Of a DNA stretch of 64,000 nucleotides, positions 22,590 through 35,274 are shown piece after piece. Every line of letters starts with the position of its first letter. Position 1 is the stretch's first letter. A model generated the notes under the pieces. The model was not told the origin of the DNA. It saw nothing but the letters and a program-made list of their open reading frames with translations, and did no database searches. Origin of the DNA: Armigeres subalbatus (lineage: Eukaryota > Arthropoda > Insecta > Diptera > Culicidae); the NCBI RefSeq assembly GCF_024139115.2, contig NC_085141.1, positions 135,655,822 through 135,719,821 on the forward strand, in the 5' to 3' direction. The position numbers were made by a program, and so were the translations under genes.

Positions 22590-23125
22590 CAGCAAGCTCC
22601 TCTTGAGGTTCTTACTGATATTATGCTTCGATGATGGCGTCCAGCTGTTCCGTCGCCACCTCGAAGGCCGAAAGCCCATCGCGTTTGCGGTTCATCGCCT
22701 CCACAAGCCATGGGCCGTCGATAACACCTACCGGCGTTTTTCTAGCCGAGAGGAAGGTTGAGTGACCCACGCTGGCGCTGCGCACTGAGCTGCCGACTAT
22801 TGCCTCTGGCCTCCTAGGCGGAGACCTGAACAACCCACCTTTCGCGAAGGGGTTGTCGCATACACTACTTCCACTAATTGAAGAATTGACTTGGTTTTCC
22901 ATTTTGGTCCCACGAGTTGCTCGGGAAAAGAGGTCCACCACGCCAGAGCCCAGCATGACGCGGTAAGGGACAATTACTGTGGAGGGTGCCCAGGTACCCC
23001 ATAGGCTCCGTTAGAGGCCTAGCTCATTATTTCACCCCCCTGGCCATGCATCCCCTCGGCAAGGGTCGCTTAACACCTTGGGATTCGAAATTCGGGTTAG
23101 GGACGATGGTCCCTTTGGTCGCACC
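22590..23125 (-). pseudogene. R1-like LINE 5' region (ORF1 N-terminus), in copy A
   Basis: The minus strand encodes an open ORF1 N-terminus starting near 22903 (MENQVNSSISGSSVCDNPF) that runs through RPEAIVGSSVRSASVGHS. It matches the larger LINE at 32716-35545. Only the 5' part of the LINE is kept, the opposite of usual LINE truncation, so loss of the 3' part was probably secondary. Unlike copy B, the first codons here stay in frame. Confidence 0.8.
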
Positions 23126-23384
23126 CCCTCACTCTAGCTGATGTCAGAAGGACAACAGTGCCCAGGCTGCACTATTAAGTACAAAAGCTAAGTACAAAAC
23201 CCTTAGCTGGCGGTCGATTGTCATCGAAAGACCCGTGGAAGCGTGAGATTGGAACTTGTGAGGACCAGAGCTGTGTAGGTCGCTCCTACCCAGTATGGGT
23301 CTGTGAAATTCAATCTGAAATACATATCTTTGTGCATTTTAGAAAGGTGCACAGGATTCTTCTTGTGAGCAAATGTATGCTATA

Positions 23385-24939
23385 CAGGGGTTAGGCAAAA
23401 TGATTGAGATAGGCAAAATTTGGCCCAAATTCAAATCCTTATAACTTTTTGAAAAATTGATGAAATTAGACAAAACCGGAAGCATTCGACGGCAAATTTA
23501 GTCAAGATTTAGGAACATGTGCGGTCACGAATACTGGCCACCGGACACCGGAGATGTTCCGGATTTTCGGAGGCCATGTCAAAAACACATTTTTTTTGCC
23601 GCTCGTATTTTTGTGTGGTTTGAAGTTACATCGATAAACACTATTTTCCTAGAAACTAGATCTTATTGAAAATTGAATGCGGGCTGTTGCGCTAAGATCC
23701 GTTGAAAAATATCCGAGATATACATAATTGAGCCGTCAGGGCAACTGATCGTCCTGAATATGCTTCCTGAAGCATCTCCATGAAAAATCTTGAAGTTCGA
23801 TACCCATATTGATAGGGTTCTGAACGTTTTTCAAATTGGCCACTTCCCCCGGGGCACCTGGAACCTACTACAGAGTGGTCAGAGCAACTGATCGTCCTGA
23901 ATATGCTTCCTGAAGCATCTCCATGAAAAATCTTGAAGTTTGATACCCATATTGATAGGGTGCTGAACGTTTTTCAAATTGGCCACTTCCCCCGGGTCAC
24001 CTGGAACCTACTACAGAGTGGTCAGGGCAACTGATCGTCCTGAATATGCTTCCTGAAGCATTTTCATGAAAAATCTTGAAATTTGATACCCATATTGTTA
24101 GGGTTCTGAACGTTTTCAAATTGGCCACTTCCCAGGGCACCTGGAACCTATCACAGAGTGGTCAGGGCAACTGATCGTCCTGAATATGCTTCCTGAAGCA
24201 TCTCCATGAAAAATCTTGAAGTTTGACACCCATATTGATAGGGTTCTGAACGTTTTTCAAATTGGCCACTTCCCCCGGGGCACCTGGAACCTACTACAGA
24301 GTGGTCAGAGCAACTGACCATCCTGAATATGCTTCCTAAAGCATCTCCATAAAAAATCTTGAAGTTTGATACCCATATTGATAGGGTTCTGAACGTTTTT
24401 CAAATTGGCCACTTCCCCCGGGGCACCTGGAACCTACCACAGAGTGGTCAGGGCAACTGATCGTCCTGCATATGCTTCCTGAAGCATCTCCATGAAAAAT
24501 CTTGAAGTTTGATATCAATATTGATATGGTACCGGATAATATATACGTGATTGGAAGGATATACATAATTGACCATAGTATCCGGAACCAGGTTCACTGA
24601 AATGGCCATATCTCGGATATTTTTCAACGGATCTTAGCGCAACAGCCCGCATTCAATTTTCAATAAGATCTAGTTTCTAGGAAAAAGTGTTTATCGATGT
24701 AACTTCAAACCACACAAAAGTACGAGCGGCAGAAAAATGTGTTTTTACATGGCCTCGAAAATCCAGAACATCTTCGGTGTCCGGTGGCCAGTATTCGTGA
24801 CCGTGCATGTTCCTAAATCTTGACTAAACTTGCCGTCGAATGCTTCCGGTTTTGTCCAATTTTAACAATTTTTCGAAAGTTATAAGGATTTGAATTTGGG
24901 CCAAATTTAGCCTATCTCAATCATTTTGCCTAACCCCTG
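23385..24939. mobile_element. Foldback element with CAGGGGTTAGGC ends, TA TSD
   Basis: CAGGGGTTAGGCAAAATG and its reverse complement bound the element, with arms of about 350 bp and a tandem-repeat centre. TA lies at 23383-23384 and 24940-24941. Copy B carries the uninterrupted site (ATGCTATATATGTAG near 35817), so the insertion and its TA duplication are proven inside this window. No coding capacity. Confidence 0.92.
23741..24535. repeat. 143-bp tandem repeat, about 5.5 units
   Basis: GCAACTGAYCRTCCTG starts at 23741, 23884, 24027, 24167, 24310 and 24453. The period is 143, with one 140-bp unit. The array forms the loop of the foldback element. Confidence 0.92.
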
Positions 24940-25689
24940 TATATGTAGACGAAGAATAAGAAGGAACAAATTTTGGCATATACGCCATTTCCAAATGTTG
25001 ATCTAGTAATATCAATTCTATATCTGCGTATACGCCTGGCATATGTGGATACATAATTAGGTATCCCACTAAATAAAAAAACTAAGCATTCTTTTTCAAA
25101 TGTTGACTAAGTCAATACTGTAAAACCACGCTGACAAGACAATATGAAGTATGCTTCAGCATAATTACATAATTCTTAGGTGAACTAAGGTTTTAAACGA
25201 AATTTGAATCCGTACCTATATGAAAAATCGCACAATTTATTTATTTTTATATACTTACTGATATAAAACTGATATAAAATTGATCAATAAGATTCGGGAG
25301 CACACGGTCCACGATTAATTCCTTTGAAAGCGGCACAAATGCTGGGGTATTGCCTTATCGCCAATGGTATATGCGGCGAGAATGTGACGATTTATCATAG
25401 ATTGCCTCTTCAGTTATTATAACTCTTTTGGTCGCAAAACAGTTATTCGACTTCGAAAAAGTGAAATCAGAATTGCGTACATAATGTAATAAAAATTCCG
25501 CGGAAAAAAAACAAAATTTCGTTTCGTTTCGAAAAATTTTGAATTAAATGAACCTTGATTTCGTATCGTTTCGAAGTATCGAAAGAAATCTATATTTCGT
25601 TTCGATCCGAATCAACATAGACATTTTAAATTTCGTTTCGTTTCGTTTCGTTAAGAAAAAGTGTGTTATCGCATATCCTTATGTCAAAC

Positions 25690-26615
25690 TACAGTTTGTT
25701 AATAATTGTACAAGATTTTTATTTCAATCATTGTTCAGCCAGTCATAACCATCGCACACTAGGAAAAATACGTAAAAATAATGTCGATAAACGATAAAAT
25801 AAAATGCGTCCTTAATGATATTTATGAATGTACGAAAATAAAATCAATGTTTATTCGACCTTCCTCAGAATCTCTTGATAAACGGTTGCGATATGATTGT
25901 CAAATGCTAAGATTATTCCAATTTCGCCGCAATAAAGATCATCATCCATGCGATAATATTGGGATTCCACACACCAAAAATTCAATAATTTTCCGATGTT
26001 ATTCAACGGCGTTAAGCCGGCTTTTAGTAAATTCAGTTCCGCATGAATGCATGATTTTTTTTTCATTGCTCCAGAAGTTTTGTTCGTTATAATCTCCGAC
26101 AGCTTAATAAATCACGAATATAAAAAGCATGTCTTGAAAACAAATAATTATTTTCCTATAAATCAAATTTTTCAGATCAAAAATCCAGATTTTCTCTCAA
26201 ACTGAAAAAGCATAATGTTTTTTTTCCCATTGTGCGATACTTCAGATAAATCTGAAATCCAATGGTTAAGAAGGACAAAGGTTAAGAAGGATGTCTAATG
26301 CTTGCTTATTAACTTACTATTCAAACTCAATTCGACCACCCTTTCAGAGCATCGCATCATAGTCGAACAGAGAACTTTAAAAATCATTAGTTCAGCACAT
26401 TGTTAAACTTCCCCAATGTGCTGAAATGTGAAAGAACGAAAACGTAAGTTCGACTTCAAATAAAAGTAGTAAACAAATAAATAGACCATGTCGAATATTA
26501 GTTAGATTAAATGCTGAAATGAAATCTGTCTAGCGAATTATTCAGCATTCATTTTATTCAGCTACAAAGATCACAAATAAACAATAATTCAACCTAGATG
26601 CTTATTTGTAGCTTG
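25690..26615. other. No gene recognised
   Basis: AT-rich sequence right of copy A. No repeat pair or plausible coding frame. Confidence 0.5.
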
Positions 26616-26619
26616 TCGT

Positions 26620-26762
26620 TGTTTGTTGGGGAGGACCTGAGGGCGCTCAATGTTCAGGGCGACTGGAAGCGATTGGCCCAAGATCGAGTCCAGTGGAGAA
26701 GGATACTCCATTCGGCGTAGGTTCATCGAAGAGCTGTAGCCCATCAAGTATCAAGTATCAAG
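26620..26762 (+). mobile_element. 3' end of the RTE-like LINE
   Basis: Matches the end of the minus-strand copy at 61222-62235: LNVQGDWKRLAQDRVQWRRI can be read, then the 3' tail of ATCAAGT repeats. Severely 5'-truncated. Confidence 0.75.
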
Positions 26763-26764
26763 TA

Positions 26765-27550
26765 AGAGGACTACCGGTCTTATGAGCGTTTTGTACACGA
26801 CACATTTGATGCGGCTGTGAATCTTTTTTGATTGCAGTTTCTCCTGGAGCCCGTAGTAGACCCGACTTCCACATATGATGCGCTATCGTAGTTCACGACT
26901 AACATTATTATAATCCATTAGTAAGGATACAAGGTAGATGAATTCATCGACCACCTCGAAAGTATCCTCGTCTATCGTAACACTGCTTCCCAGGCGAGCC
27001 CTGTCGCGCTCGGTTCCGCCCACAAGCATGTACTTTGTCTTCGATACACTCACCACCAGTCCAACTTTTGTTACTTCACGCTTCAGGCGGGTGTAGGGTT
27101 CTGCCATCTTTGCAAATGTGCGGCAAGTGGCCAGTTTTTCCGAGCCCATCTTGATGAGCTTCGTTCCGATACCATCCTTATCAGCTGCTATGTCGATCTT
27201 CAGCTGTTGAATGGCATCTTCAATTTCCTTCAAGGTGGGTCTGCTGTATCCGATTCTGTCAATAGCGTTCCCCGTTCTGCCGTCCTTCTCTTCCAGAATC
27301 TGTCTGCACTCTACGTCGAACTAATCCGTCGACTTCGTCCCACATACCGGACGTTTTTCTTCACTGCGTCGTTAATGGCTGCTTTGACTGTACTCCTGCA
27401 GTCCTCAAGAGGGGCCCCATCGAGCTCGCCCTCTTCCGGCAACGTTGCCTCGAGAAGCTTCACCCATGCGACATTAGGTTGCTTCAGTCGCTCAAGGCCG
27501 TACCGCGACAGCCGTCGGTACCGAACATTCTTGATGATGGATAGTTTTTG
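26765..27550 (-). pseudogene. Second RTE-like LINE, internally deleted
   Basis: Reading minus, coding begins near 27550 (SIIKNVRYRRLSRYG, WVKLLEATLPEEGELDG). It passes EIEDAIQQLKIDIAADKDGIGTKL and ends with SKTKYMLVGG and DEFIYLVSLL. The sequence between KLIKMGSEKLA and RLKREVTKVGLVVSVSK is too short: the central palm with the catalytic FADD is missing, so this copy could not reverse-transcribe. Frame changes and stops are also present. Its 5' side abuts a hAT-like element at 27559. Confidence 0.75.
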
Positions 27551-27558
27551 GGCGCAGT

Positions 27559-28919
27559 CATGGGCGTAGCCAGGATTTCGATTAGAGGGGGGGCAAATTT
27601 TTTAGGTCTTCTGAATCGTAGTTTTATAGTAGTTTTATAAAAACACATGAATATTAGTGCTTGGTACTTTTTCCTTCTAAGCTCCAAACACTTTGAAACC
27701 AAATCCACAACCAACAGTAAAGGCTGAATCTCAACAGCGCGTTGCGCGTCAGCGTTGAAGTCAGCGTTTTGTACTAAAACGTAATGCCAATAAACGTGAC
27801 GCATTCACGCCCGGATTCTTCAGGAATGCCTCCAGCAATTTCTTCGGCAATGTCTTCAGGAATTCCACCATCAATTTCGCCGGGAATTGACCGAAAATTC
27901 CACCATTATTTACTCCAAGAAATCCTCCACGAATTCTTTTATAAGTTCTGCAGGGAATTCTTCAGATAATTCTTTCGTGCTGTTTCTCATAAAAAAAATC
28001 TGAAAAATTGCACCGTGGAATTCCTAAGAATATTCCGTGGAAATTCCGCAGAATTGCCAATAAACATTCCTGAGAATTTCGCGAAAAATCTTCGAACTTC
28101 CTGTGTAAATTCCATATTTTTTTCCGTGAATGTTTCGAATAATTTCTTTTGAAAATTTCAAAGAATTTCTCCAGGAATTCCACCGAAAATTTATACAGAA
28201 ACTATACCGAAAATCAACAATGGAATTTTTGGAGGAGTTCCTAGATTAATTCCCAAAGAAATCCAGAAAGAATTCCGGTGGAAACTTCAAGATTTCCACT
28301 GCACATCCTGCAGGTGTTTCTTTGAAAATTCCTCCGGGAGTTCCTCTAGGAATTCTTCCAGGAGTTCAACCGGCAGATCCTCCAAGAATTCCTCCAGGAT
28401 TTCCTCCGAGAATTATTCCAGTAGTTCTATCGGCTGTTCCTACGGGGGCTCTCTGAAAATTCTTCCAGAAATTTCTCCAAAATTTCCTCCGGGAATTATA
28501 CAGAAATTCCTCCAGAAGCTCCTCCGAGAATTTCTCTGGGAGCTCTTCAAGGAATTCTCCGGGAGGTCCTCTGATGATGATGGTGGTCCTGCTACATACC
28601 CCTACAAAGGTTTCAGCTAGATGAGATTTGTCTATAAGATGAATTCTCCAAGATTTTTTCCGAGAAAAGAAATCTTCAAGAAACTTCCACATAAATTTCC
28701 TAAAAAAAATAGTTGGGCGTTTCTAGATAAGGAGAAATTACAATAACAGGAGAAGGATTTTCAAACGATTTTCAGAGGAATTTGTGGATAACTTTCCGGA
28801 GGAATTTAGAAGTTCACAGGGGAGCTTCTAGAAGGATTTCTAGGAGAATTCTTGAGCCCGAAAAAAAAGGGGGCGACGCGTCGCGACGGCCCCCCTGCCC
28901 CCCTCTGGGTACGCCCTTG
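27559..28919. mobile_element. hAT-like element, CATGGGCGTAGCC ends, 8-bp TSD
   Basis: Ends CATGGGCGTAGCC and GGGTACGCCCTTG match at 11 of 13 positions as inverted repeats. The flanks GGCGCAGT at 27551-27558 and 28920-28927 are a perfect 8-bp duplication. G-rich runs follow the left end and C-rich runs precede the right end. The core is a degenerate array of GGAATTCCTCC-like units. No transposase. Confidence 0.75.
27810..28700. repeat. Degenerate AATTCCTCC minisatellite
   Basis: Units of roughly 12-24 bases built on GAATTCCTCCAGGA recur through the core of the hAT-like element. Open frames on both strands reflect the repeat. Confidence 0.7.
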
Positions 28920-28927
28920 GGCGCAGT

Positions 28928-31411
28928 TTTACAATCACCAGGTATCTGTTCCCATATTAATAACAGCCCGTATATTAATCTCAACCGTCGATAAACCAAA
29001 TAAAAATCAATTTATTTACAATTTCTCACATCGTATGTACACAATAATGGATGGAACACATTCTTGAATGTTTGGAATATTATTCAAGATTTCGTTTAAG
29101 TAATGTTTCAATTCACAAGAATCAAATTATTAAAAGATAAAATTATAAAGCACTTTTAATTTCATTTTCCTACCTCTGAACTGATGGTTTGATGCACTGC
29201 TCGATTGCTACTAGCAGATTCATCTGTTTTCACGCCGTTGTTTTCCACACAATTTCAAGCTAAAACAATTCTATCCCTTCAAAATTCACTTCACAGCACA
29301 TAAAGAACATCACATTTTCACTACGAATATAATTATGTTTAAAAAACCAACGCGATTTCCTATAGTTTGAAATAGGTTTATTTCAAACAACGTTTAAATT
29401 ATCCTTGTCCGTATTCCAAACTGTTTACATGGCTTGCAGTACTCTCAAGGGTTGCCGACCTAGATTTTTATTTCAAAGCTCTTGAATGAACTTTCACTGT
29501 GAAATTCAACTCTTATGTTTGTAAAATAAATTATATCCAAAAGATAAATTATGACAAACACAAAATTGAGCTGATAAGATAGAAAACTGCAACAAAAACT
29601 GCAATTTTGTAATTATATTTAAACTCAAATACAAAACAATTCGGCATCACTGCAATCATATCGTTACATATACACACAAGTAATAGCGTGCGTATTTTAT
29701 GTTGGAAACAGTATTAGGCATAGGATTAACTGTTTTTGAATGTTATTGAAATAGGTGCATGGCGGTGATGATGTTTTTTAGCTAAATACTTCTATAATGT
29801 GATGAAAATTTCATTTTTGAAGTTACCCAATTGTTTTCAATTAAAAAATACATGAGCCGAGCATAATTATTCTCATGTTTCTTGATTATTGGGTGAGAAA
29901 TCAATGCATTCCATAGCAAGAAAGCAAGTGGACGGGATCATGAAGCGTCTAATCATTCCTGATGTGATCGTTGAAACTGAGACAACGACCGACCGATCGG
30001 CACGAAATAGATACCTCTATGGGTATGCTGAATTGAAAAGTATTCTAAGTTGCCGCTTCCTCTCCCCCGGAGAACATCAATCATGCCAACTTGCTGTGGC
30101 TGGGTTTGATTCCGGGTCCGCTCCAGGAAATTTTCGGGTTGGATATTTTCTCGACTTCCCTCATAATATACGAATGCAAGCTTGGCTTAGAAATCTCGCA
30201 GTCCAGTGGCCGGTTTTTCATGGGTCTCTAAAACTGGTTACGAAGTTTAACTCTTAAGCCTAAAACAAAGGGTCATATTAAAAATGATGGTTACCATAAA
30301 TAAGATGAATATATATCTTATAAGAACATCTGCATTGAAAGATTTAAGCAACTAAACATTTGTTATGTTAAAATTTGTTGTAGGGCATTACAACAATCCA
30401 TAATGACTGTCCAAATGGAATATCTATAATGACTGTCAGTGTTCATCACGGAAAGTATTATTAAAGTATTTCATAAAATAATAATCAAATCCGAATTGGT
30501 CCAAAATTTTATTTTATTCTTGACACCCTGCTTCCGATGACAACTCCAACCAGCGATCGGTCCACTTCAAGGTTGGAATTTTTTGATCAACTCTCATATC
30601 CAGAAGTGTCACAATTCACCAAACTATTGAATCGCTCCATTTTTCGATTTTAATAGAATTTTCCAAAAAAATGAAACGTTTTCAAAACTTTCTAAGAATT
30701 TTATGGATATCCAGCAATTTTTACTACTTAGTAAATATTCGAAATAATAAAATAAATATTCATTCAGTACATCCTACCAAAAATGTTAAATTCAATCTCC
30801 TTCCTCGTCATGCTTCCTCTTTTGAACATCTCATTTTATTATATAATTTGTACGCTTTTTTATAAATCTATACGCTTCTCAAATATTCTCCTTCCGTACT
30901 ACGTGATGTTCTTTTTAAAAAACGGTAAGGAACATTTTTGGTTTTGATTTTTCCTCTGCGAGATTCCTAACATAAAGTATTATGTAGATAGTCAAACTAT
31001 CAAAAATCTAAGCAGAATTTTCGGCAATTTACATAGATTTTCAAGCCACGCTACGGCTCTGTTCATTTCTCATCTAGGGTATCTGTTCCATTATTAATAA
31101 CATGCTTCTATATCAATAACATTCGCAAAACAGTCAATTTAGACTAAATTTGTGTCGTGCTGAAAAAAAATCACAAAAAAAAAATAAAACAATTAGCGCA
31201 CCAATTCTTTGTTTTCGAATGGTATTGATTTGGGTACATAGTATGAATCCAAGGAGCAGTTCCCCTGTATTTACACTAACGATGAGTAGCAAAAACATAT
31301 TGTAAGAAACATCTTTCCCTAACTCGAATATAAGAATGAACGGATTCGGTGGGATAAAGTACACCACGGGAAGTGGAAAAGGAAAAATCAATAGTTCATG
31401 TTCAAATTAGT
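28928..31411. other. No gene recognised
   Basis: AT-rich. A word TATCTGTTCC-ATTAATAA near 28941 recurs near 31079, so a decayed dispersed repeat is likely. A SINE remnant is listed separately. Confidence 0.5.
30085..30215 (+). mobile_element. SINE remnant with B box
   Basis: GGCTGGGTTTGATTCCGGGTC holds a B-box-like core, followed by TTCTCGACTTCCCT and ATATACGAATGCAA, words shared with the Feilai-type SINEs. Head and tail are lost. Confidence 0.6.
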
Positions 31412-33093
31412 GTAAAACCTAGGCATATGCGGTATTTCGAAAAATTTCGTTTCAGGTGGTTCGAAACGAAATTCCGCGGAATTTCGCGGAATTTGAGCAT
31501 TACGAAATCTGATTTCTTGATTTCGTTTCGTTTCGTAAAATTACAAAAATTTCGCTAGAAAAAACTAGCTTCTAACGAAATTTAACGGAATTCCGCGGAA
31601 TTTCGAAACAAATTTAAACTTAAACCATACTTTATATCATCAAAAATTTTGGCTGCGCCGCTGAACAAAATCGTAAAGTTGTTTTCAAAACTTTAGGTTA
31701 TACAATATTCCTATGAACGCTTACTACATAACCCCATTCTGAGTCGACAAATTCGCATATGACACATTTCAGCGTAGCGCGATACCGTGAGGAGCCGGTA
31801 TACGGTTTGGAGTCTCAATTTATTCTAAGAATTTCTCGTATACATCAACAAAAATGAGGCTGTGAATTGAAATCGCTGAAAAAAAAAACGGAGATTATAA
31901 GGAAAATTACTGAATTGATATCAATACCGCCGCGCTACGCTGATCGACAAACAGTGTTCTGCAAATGGTGTCGCGTTACGCAAACGTGTTTATCGTTGAT
32001 CGAATACTTAATTTCAGCAAATTTCGATGCGACATGTTGTAGTCGACACAGGATATTGTCACATTATCTATCGTTGAATGTGGTTTGAGATGGTGGTCAC
32101 GATCTGGAGTTTCGATTATTAAGGTTTGAGGGACTGACCGGCACATGATTGCGGCTCCGTAACGCTTCTCGTCAAATAAGCCTTTCAAATAAACGAACGA
32201 TTGAAAAAAAATATAATGCATACATCTACAAACAAGTTTTACGATCCGTTACCGTATCCGATCCGTTAAGTTTACTCAAATGAATGCATGGTGATATTGA
32301 GTGCTGAGAGATAGGTTTGAAAAAGCCTTACAGTCCATACGAATAAAAAAAATAACACAAGTTTCACGTGATTTATTGATGGATGACCCCAATGAGTACT
32401 ACGCAACACCAAACATTTGTAATTTCCTACCGCTTCGTAACATTTTGGTACGGGAACCCATTATTTGTAGTATGGACAGTTACCAAATTACACACCCCGT
32501 TACACCCCCAATTTAGTTACGCTATTCATGTAGAAGCCTTAATTTACTTAAAAGAAACTATTTCTCGATTTCTAAGCCATTGTGATACTATATCAATAAA
32601 CCGAAAGTTTTTTATCCCTTATTTCAGAAGCCAATTGAATTCGATAGAAGACTCGGAGACCCATAGTGTTGTATACCAATCGACGCAGCTCGAAGAATTG
32701 AGGTGATGTCTGTATTTTTTTTGTCTTCCTAAACAATGGAGGGGGAATCTGCTTAACAGACATCCTGGGTTGACCAGGAAGTGCGGGGTTAGGGATCACC
32801 GAGGGAGGCAGGACTGCATCCCCGACCCGCTAAACCATTTCCATTGCCGCCAAGCCCATAGTCCCTTCGGTACAACCAGAAAGTAATGCTTCAAAGGGGG
32901 GCCAGTGCACAACGCACCCTCGAGGTTAGCTGCGTGTCCTTGCAGCACCAAACATCGTAACTCGCTTTTTTAGAAGAAAATCATGGTATCGTGCCAGCGC
33001 GTTGCCGGCTTTCCAGGTGGCCTTACCACGCCCTATGTCCTCGGAAGGTGGGCAGGGTCGACTTCGCGCCTGCTTCCCTCTGCACGACTGGTA

Positions 33094-33669
33094 TCAAGAA
33101 TGATGATGCCGCGTGCACCCCAAACTGACCTTTCTGCGATAGGGCCTATTCGCCAGCACACAGGGGGACTTGCCGACGCGAGGCCTACGCCTGCCCCAGC
33201 CTTGACGAGGACCCCTTTCCGTCCTCGGGCTCGGAACCCGCCCGGTCGACCGACGCCGCGAAAGCGACGATACCATGTTGTTCTTCGCGCGGCCACTTGT
33301 TCGATAAAAGGATCGAGTTCGACCACAGAGCATGACCACCGGTATGACCCATGAAGCCAACTCCGATCCCTTGGACCACCTCTTATTTGCGCCTGAACTA
33401 GCCATCCTTGAGTCCACGTGCCACCTTCTGTGTAGCTCCGAGACGATTTGGGCGATAGCCGATGAAACGGCGTTCCAGCCAACTTCATCTTTACACATCC
33501 TCCGAACTAGGTTGTCCGGGGTAGTGTCCAGACCACATGTGGCAAGCATGTGGTCACGCATTGCGCGAAAACGTGAGCACATGAACAACACGTGTTCCGC
33601 CGTTTCCTCTAAACCTGCGCACACCAAACACTCGGGCGTGGCCGAGCAAGCCAGCTGCGTTACCTGCAC
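33094..33669 (-). pseudogene. R1-like LINE ORF2 C-terminal remnant
   Basis: Begins at the deletion junction. It carries the Cys/His cluster typical of R1 ORF2 ends (PECLVCAGLEETAEHVLFMC, C-x2-C...H-x4-C), then CKDEVGWNAVSSAIAQIV. The rest of the frame is probably 3' untranslated sequence. No catalytic domain remains. Confidence 0.75.
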
Positions 33670-35274
33670 TTTGATTTTGCAGCACGCTTAAACGCCGGGC
33701 ACATCGAACCCCCCATGGGGTGCTTGCTGTTCACAGCTTTGCTGGAACAGATCAAACAATTGGGAGGGTTCGTGCAGCATTGTGCCTTATGTCCCTCCAA
33801 TCCGCAGCGTCGGCAGAGATTGCTTCTGTCAGGGCCTTTGCAGTCCCATTGCTTGTGCCCCGGTTCCAGGCACTTGAAGCAAACTTCGGGTTGTTCGTAT
33901 ATGCGCACAGGGCATACCGACCATCCCACCTTGACGCTCCCTAACTTGACTACCTTGGAGGCGTCCGCTGCAGATAGCCGAACCAATGCTACCTGCGTCC
34001 CTGCCGGACCTTTCCGTAGCCGAACGGTGGAGACGCCCACTTCACACTGTCGCCGCAGTGCCGTGACGAGCTCTTCACCTTCAGTGATCTCGTCCAGGTC
34101 TTTAACCCTTAGATTCACCTCCGTCGTGAGTGCCCTCACCTTGACCGTCTCGCCTAGGACCTCCTCCGCCAACTTCTTGTAGGTGGCGCCCTTTTGCGAG
34201 ACGCCCCGCTTCAGCTCGAGTATCATCTCGCCCATCCGGGTACGTCTAATTCGACGAACGTCGGCGCCGAGTTCACCGAGCTTGACGTCACTCCTCATCG
34301 TCTTCAAAACATCCGAGTACTTAGCCTCGTCCGCTGTGATGACTAGGGCATCGCCCCTGGAGCGATTGGCGCCTACCCTAGACTTCTTGCTACCCTCATT
34401 CGCCTGGGCCTTCTTTTCGGCCCTTGACGTCTTCGGTTTCCTCTTGTTCTTGACCAGGGTCCAGGAGGCGTCATCCCCCTCTATTTCCCTGGTCTGGTGC
34501 GGCTGAGAACTTTCAGCCTGCCGTAACCCCTTACCACCGTCTTTCCTGAGTGGACGGACCTTTCCAGGACCTTCCTCCCCCGGTTTTGGAGGTACCTGAC
34601 CGGGGTTCAGCTTCCCAGCCCCACTACCCTTGTTCGGGGTTGTAACCCTCCGCGTTTTGGAGCGGCCCCCAGGGAGCTCATCCCCTGGAGACTGTTTCCC
34701 CCGTTTTTGTGTCTGCTCCGTTGGAGCAGTCACCCCCGACGTACCCGCAAATACTTGAGCCTCAGTCTGGGTAGACTTTGGCACCACCGTCTTCGCTGGC
34801 ACGCCTTCGGTCGATTCGACCTTGCCCGAGTCCGCGAATCCTTGGGCCTCAGTCTGGGTAGACTTCGACTCCACCGATTTCACGGGTTTACACTTGGCCG
34901 TCCCGACCGCCCTCTCCAGCTTGGCGTCCAGCATCGACTTTCGAAGTTTCTGCAAGCTCCTCTTGAGGTCCTTGCTGATATTATTCTTCGATGACGCAAA
35001 GTCGATGATGGCGTCCAGCTGTTACGTCGCCACCTCGAAGCCCGAAAGCCCATCGCGTTTGCGGTTCATCGCCTCCACAAGCCATGGGCCGTCAATAACC
35101 CCAGCGTTTTTCTAGCCGAGAGGAAGGTTGAGTGACCCACGCTGGCGCTGCGCACTGAGCTGCCGACTATTGCCTCTGACCTCCTAGGCGGAGACCTGAA
35201 CAACCCACCCATCTTGCGAAGGGGTTGTCGCCTACACTACTACCACTAATTGAAGAATTGACTTTGTTTTCCAT
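33660..35274 (-). pseudogene. R1-like LINE ORF1 (gag-like, zinc knuckles)
   Basis: The 431-residue open part (33660-34955) is Lys/Pro-rich, then carries an RNA-binding-like domain and zinc knuckles near its end. The knuckles are CFKCLEPGHKQWDC and CRRCGLEGHKAQC, both C-x2-C-x4-H-x4-C, then a third beginning CLIC. Such proteins package LINE RNA. The natural start is upstream near 35274 (MENKVNSS). A 2-base length difference from copy A near 35214 shifts the frame, and a stop lies near 35019, so the full protein is not made. The frame ends at the deletion junction with ORF2. Confidence 0.85.

Larger units (their letters stand above)
22330..25681. mobile_element. hAT-like element, TAAGCATATGCGG family, copy A
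   Basis: Ends TAAGCATATGCGGTA and TATCGCATATCCTTA are inverted repeats with few mismatches. The flanks TGTCAAAC at 22322-22329 and 25682-25689 are a perfect 8-bp duplication. Both subterminal regions are filled with TTTCGTTTCG-type repeats. Copy B at 31420-36548 shares the left ~245 bp and right ~730 bp and has its own 8-bp duplication. No transposase frame is seen. The interior holds an R1-like LINE piece and a 1.55-kb foldback. Confidence 0.85.

Noticed and set aside
33332..34506. Several plus-strand frames of 70-155 residues
   Set aside because: They are antisense to the R1-like ORF1 and ORF2 remnant, and reflect its high GC content.
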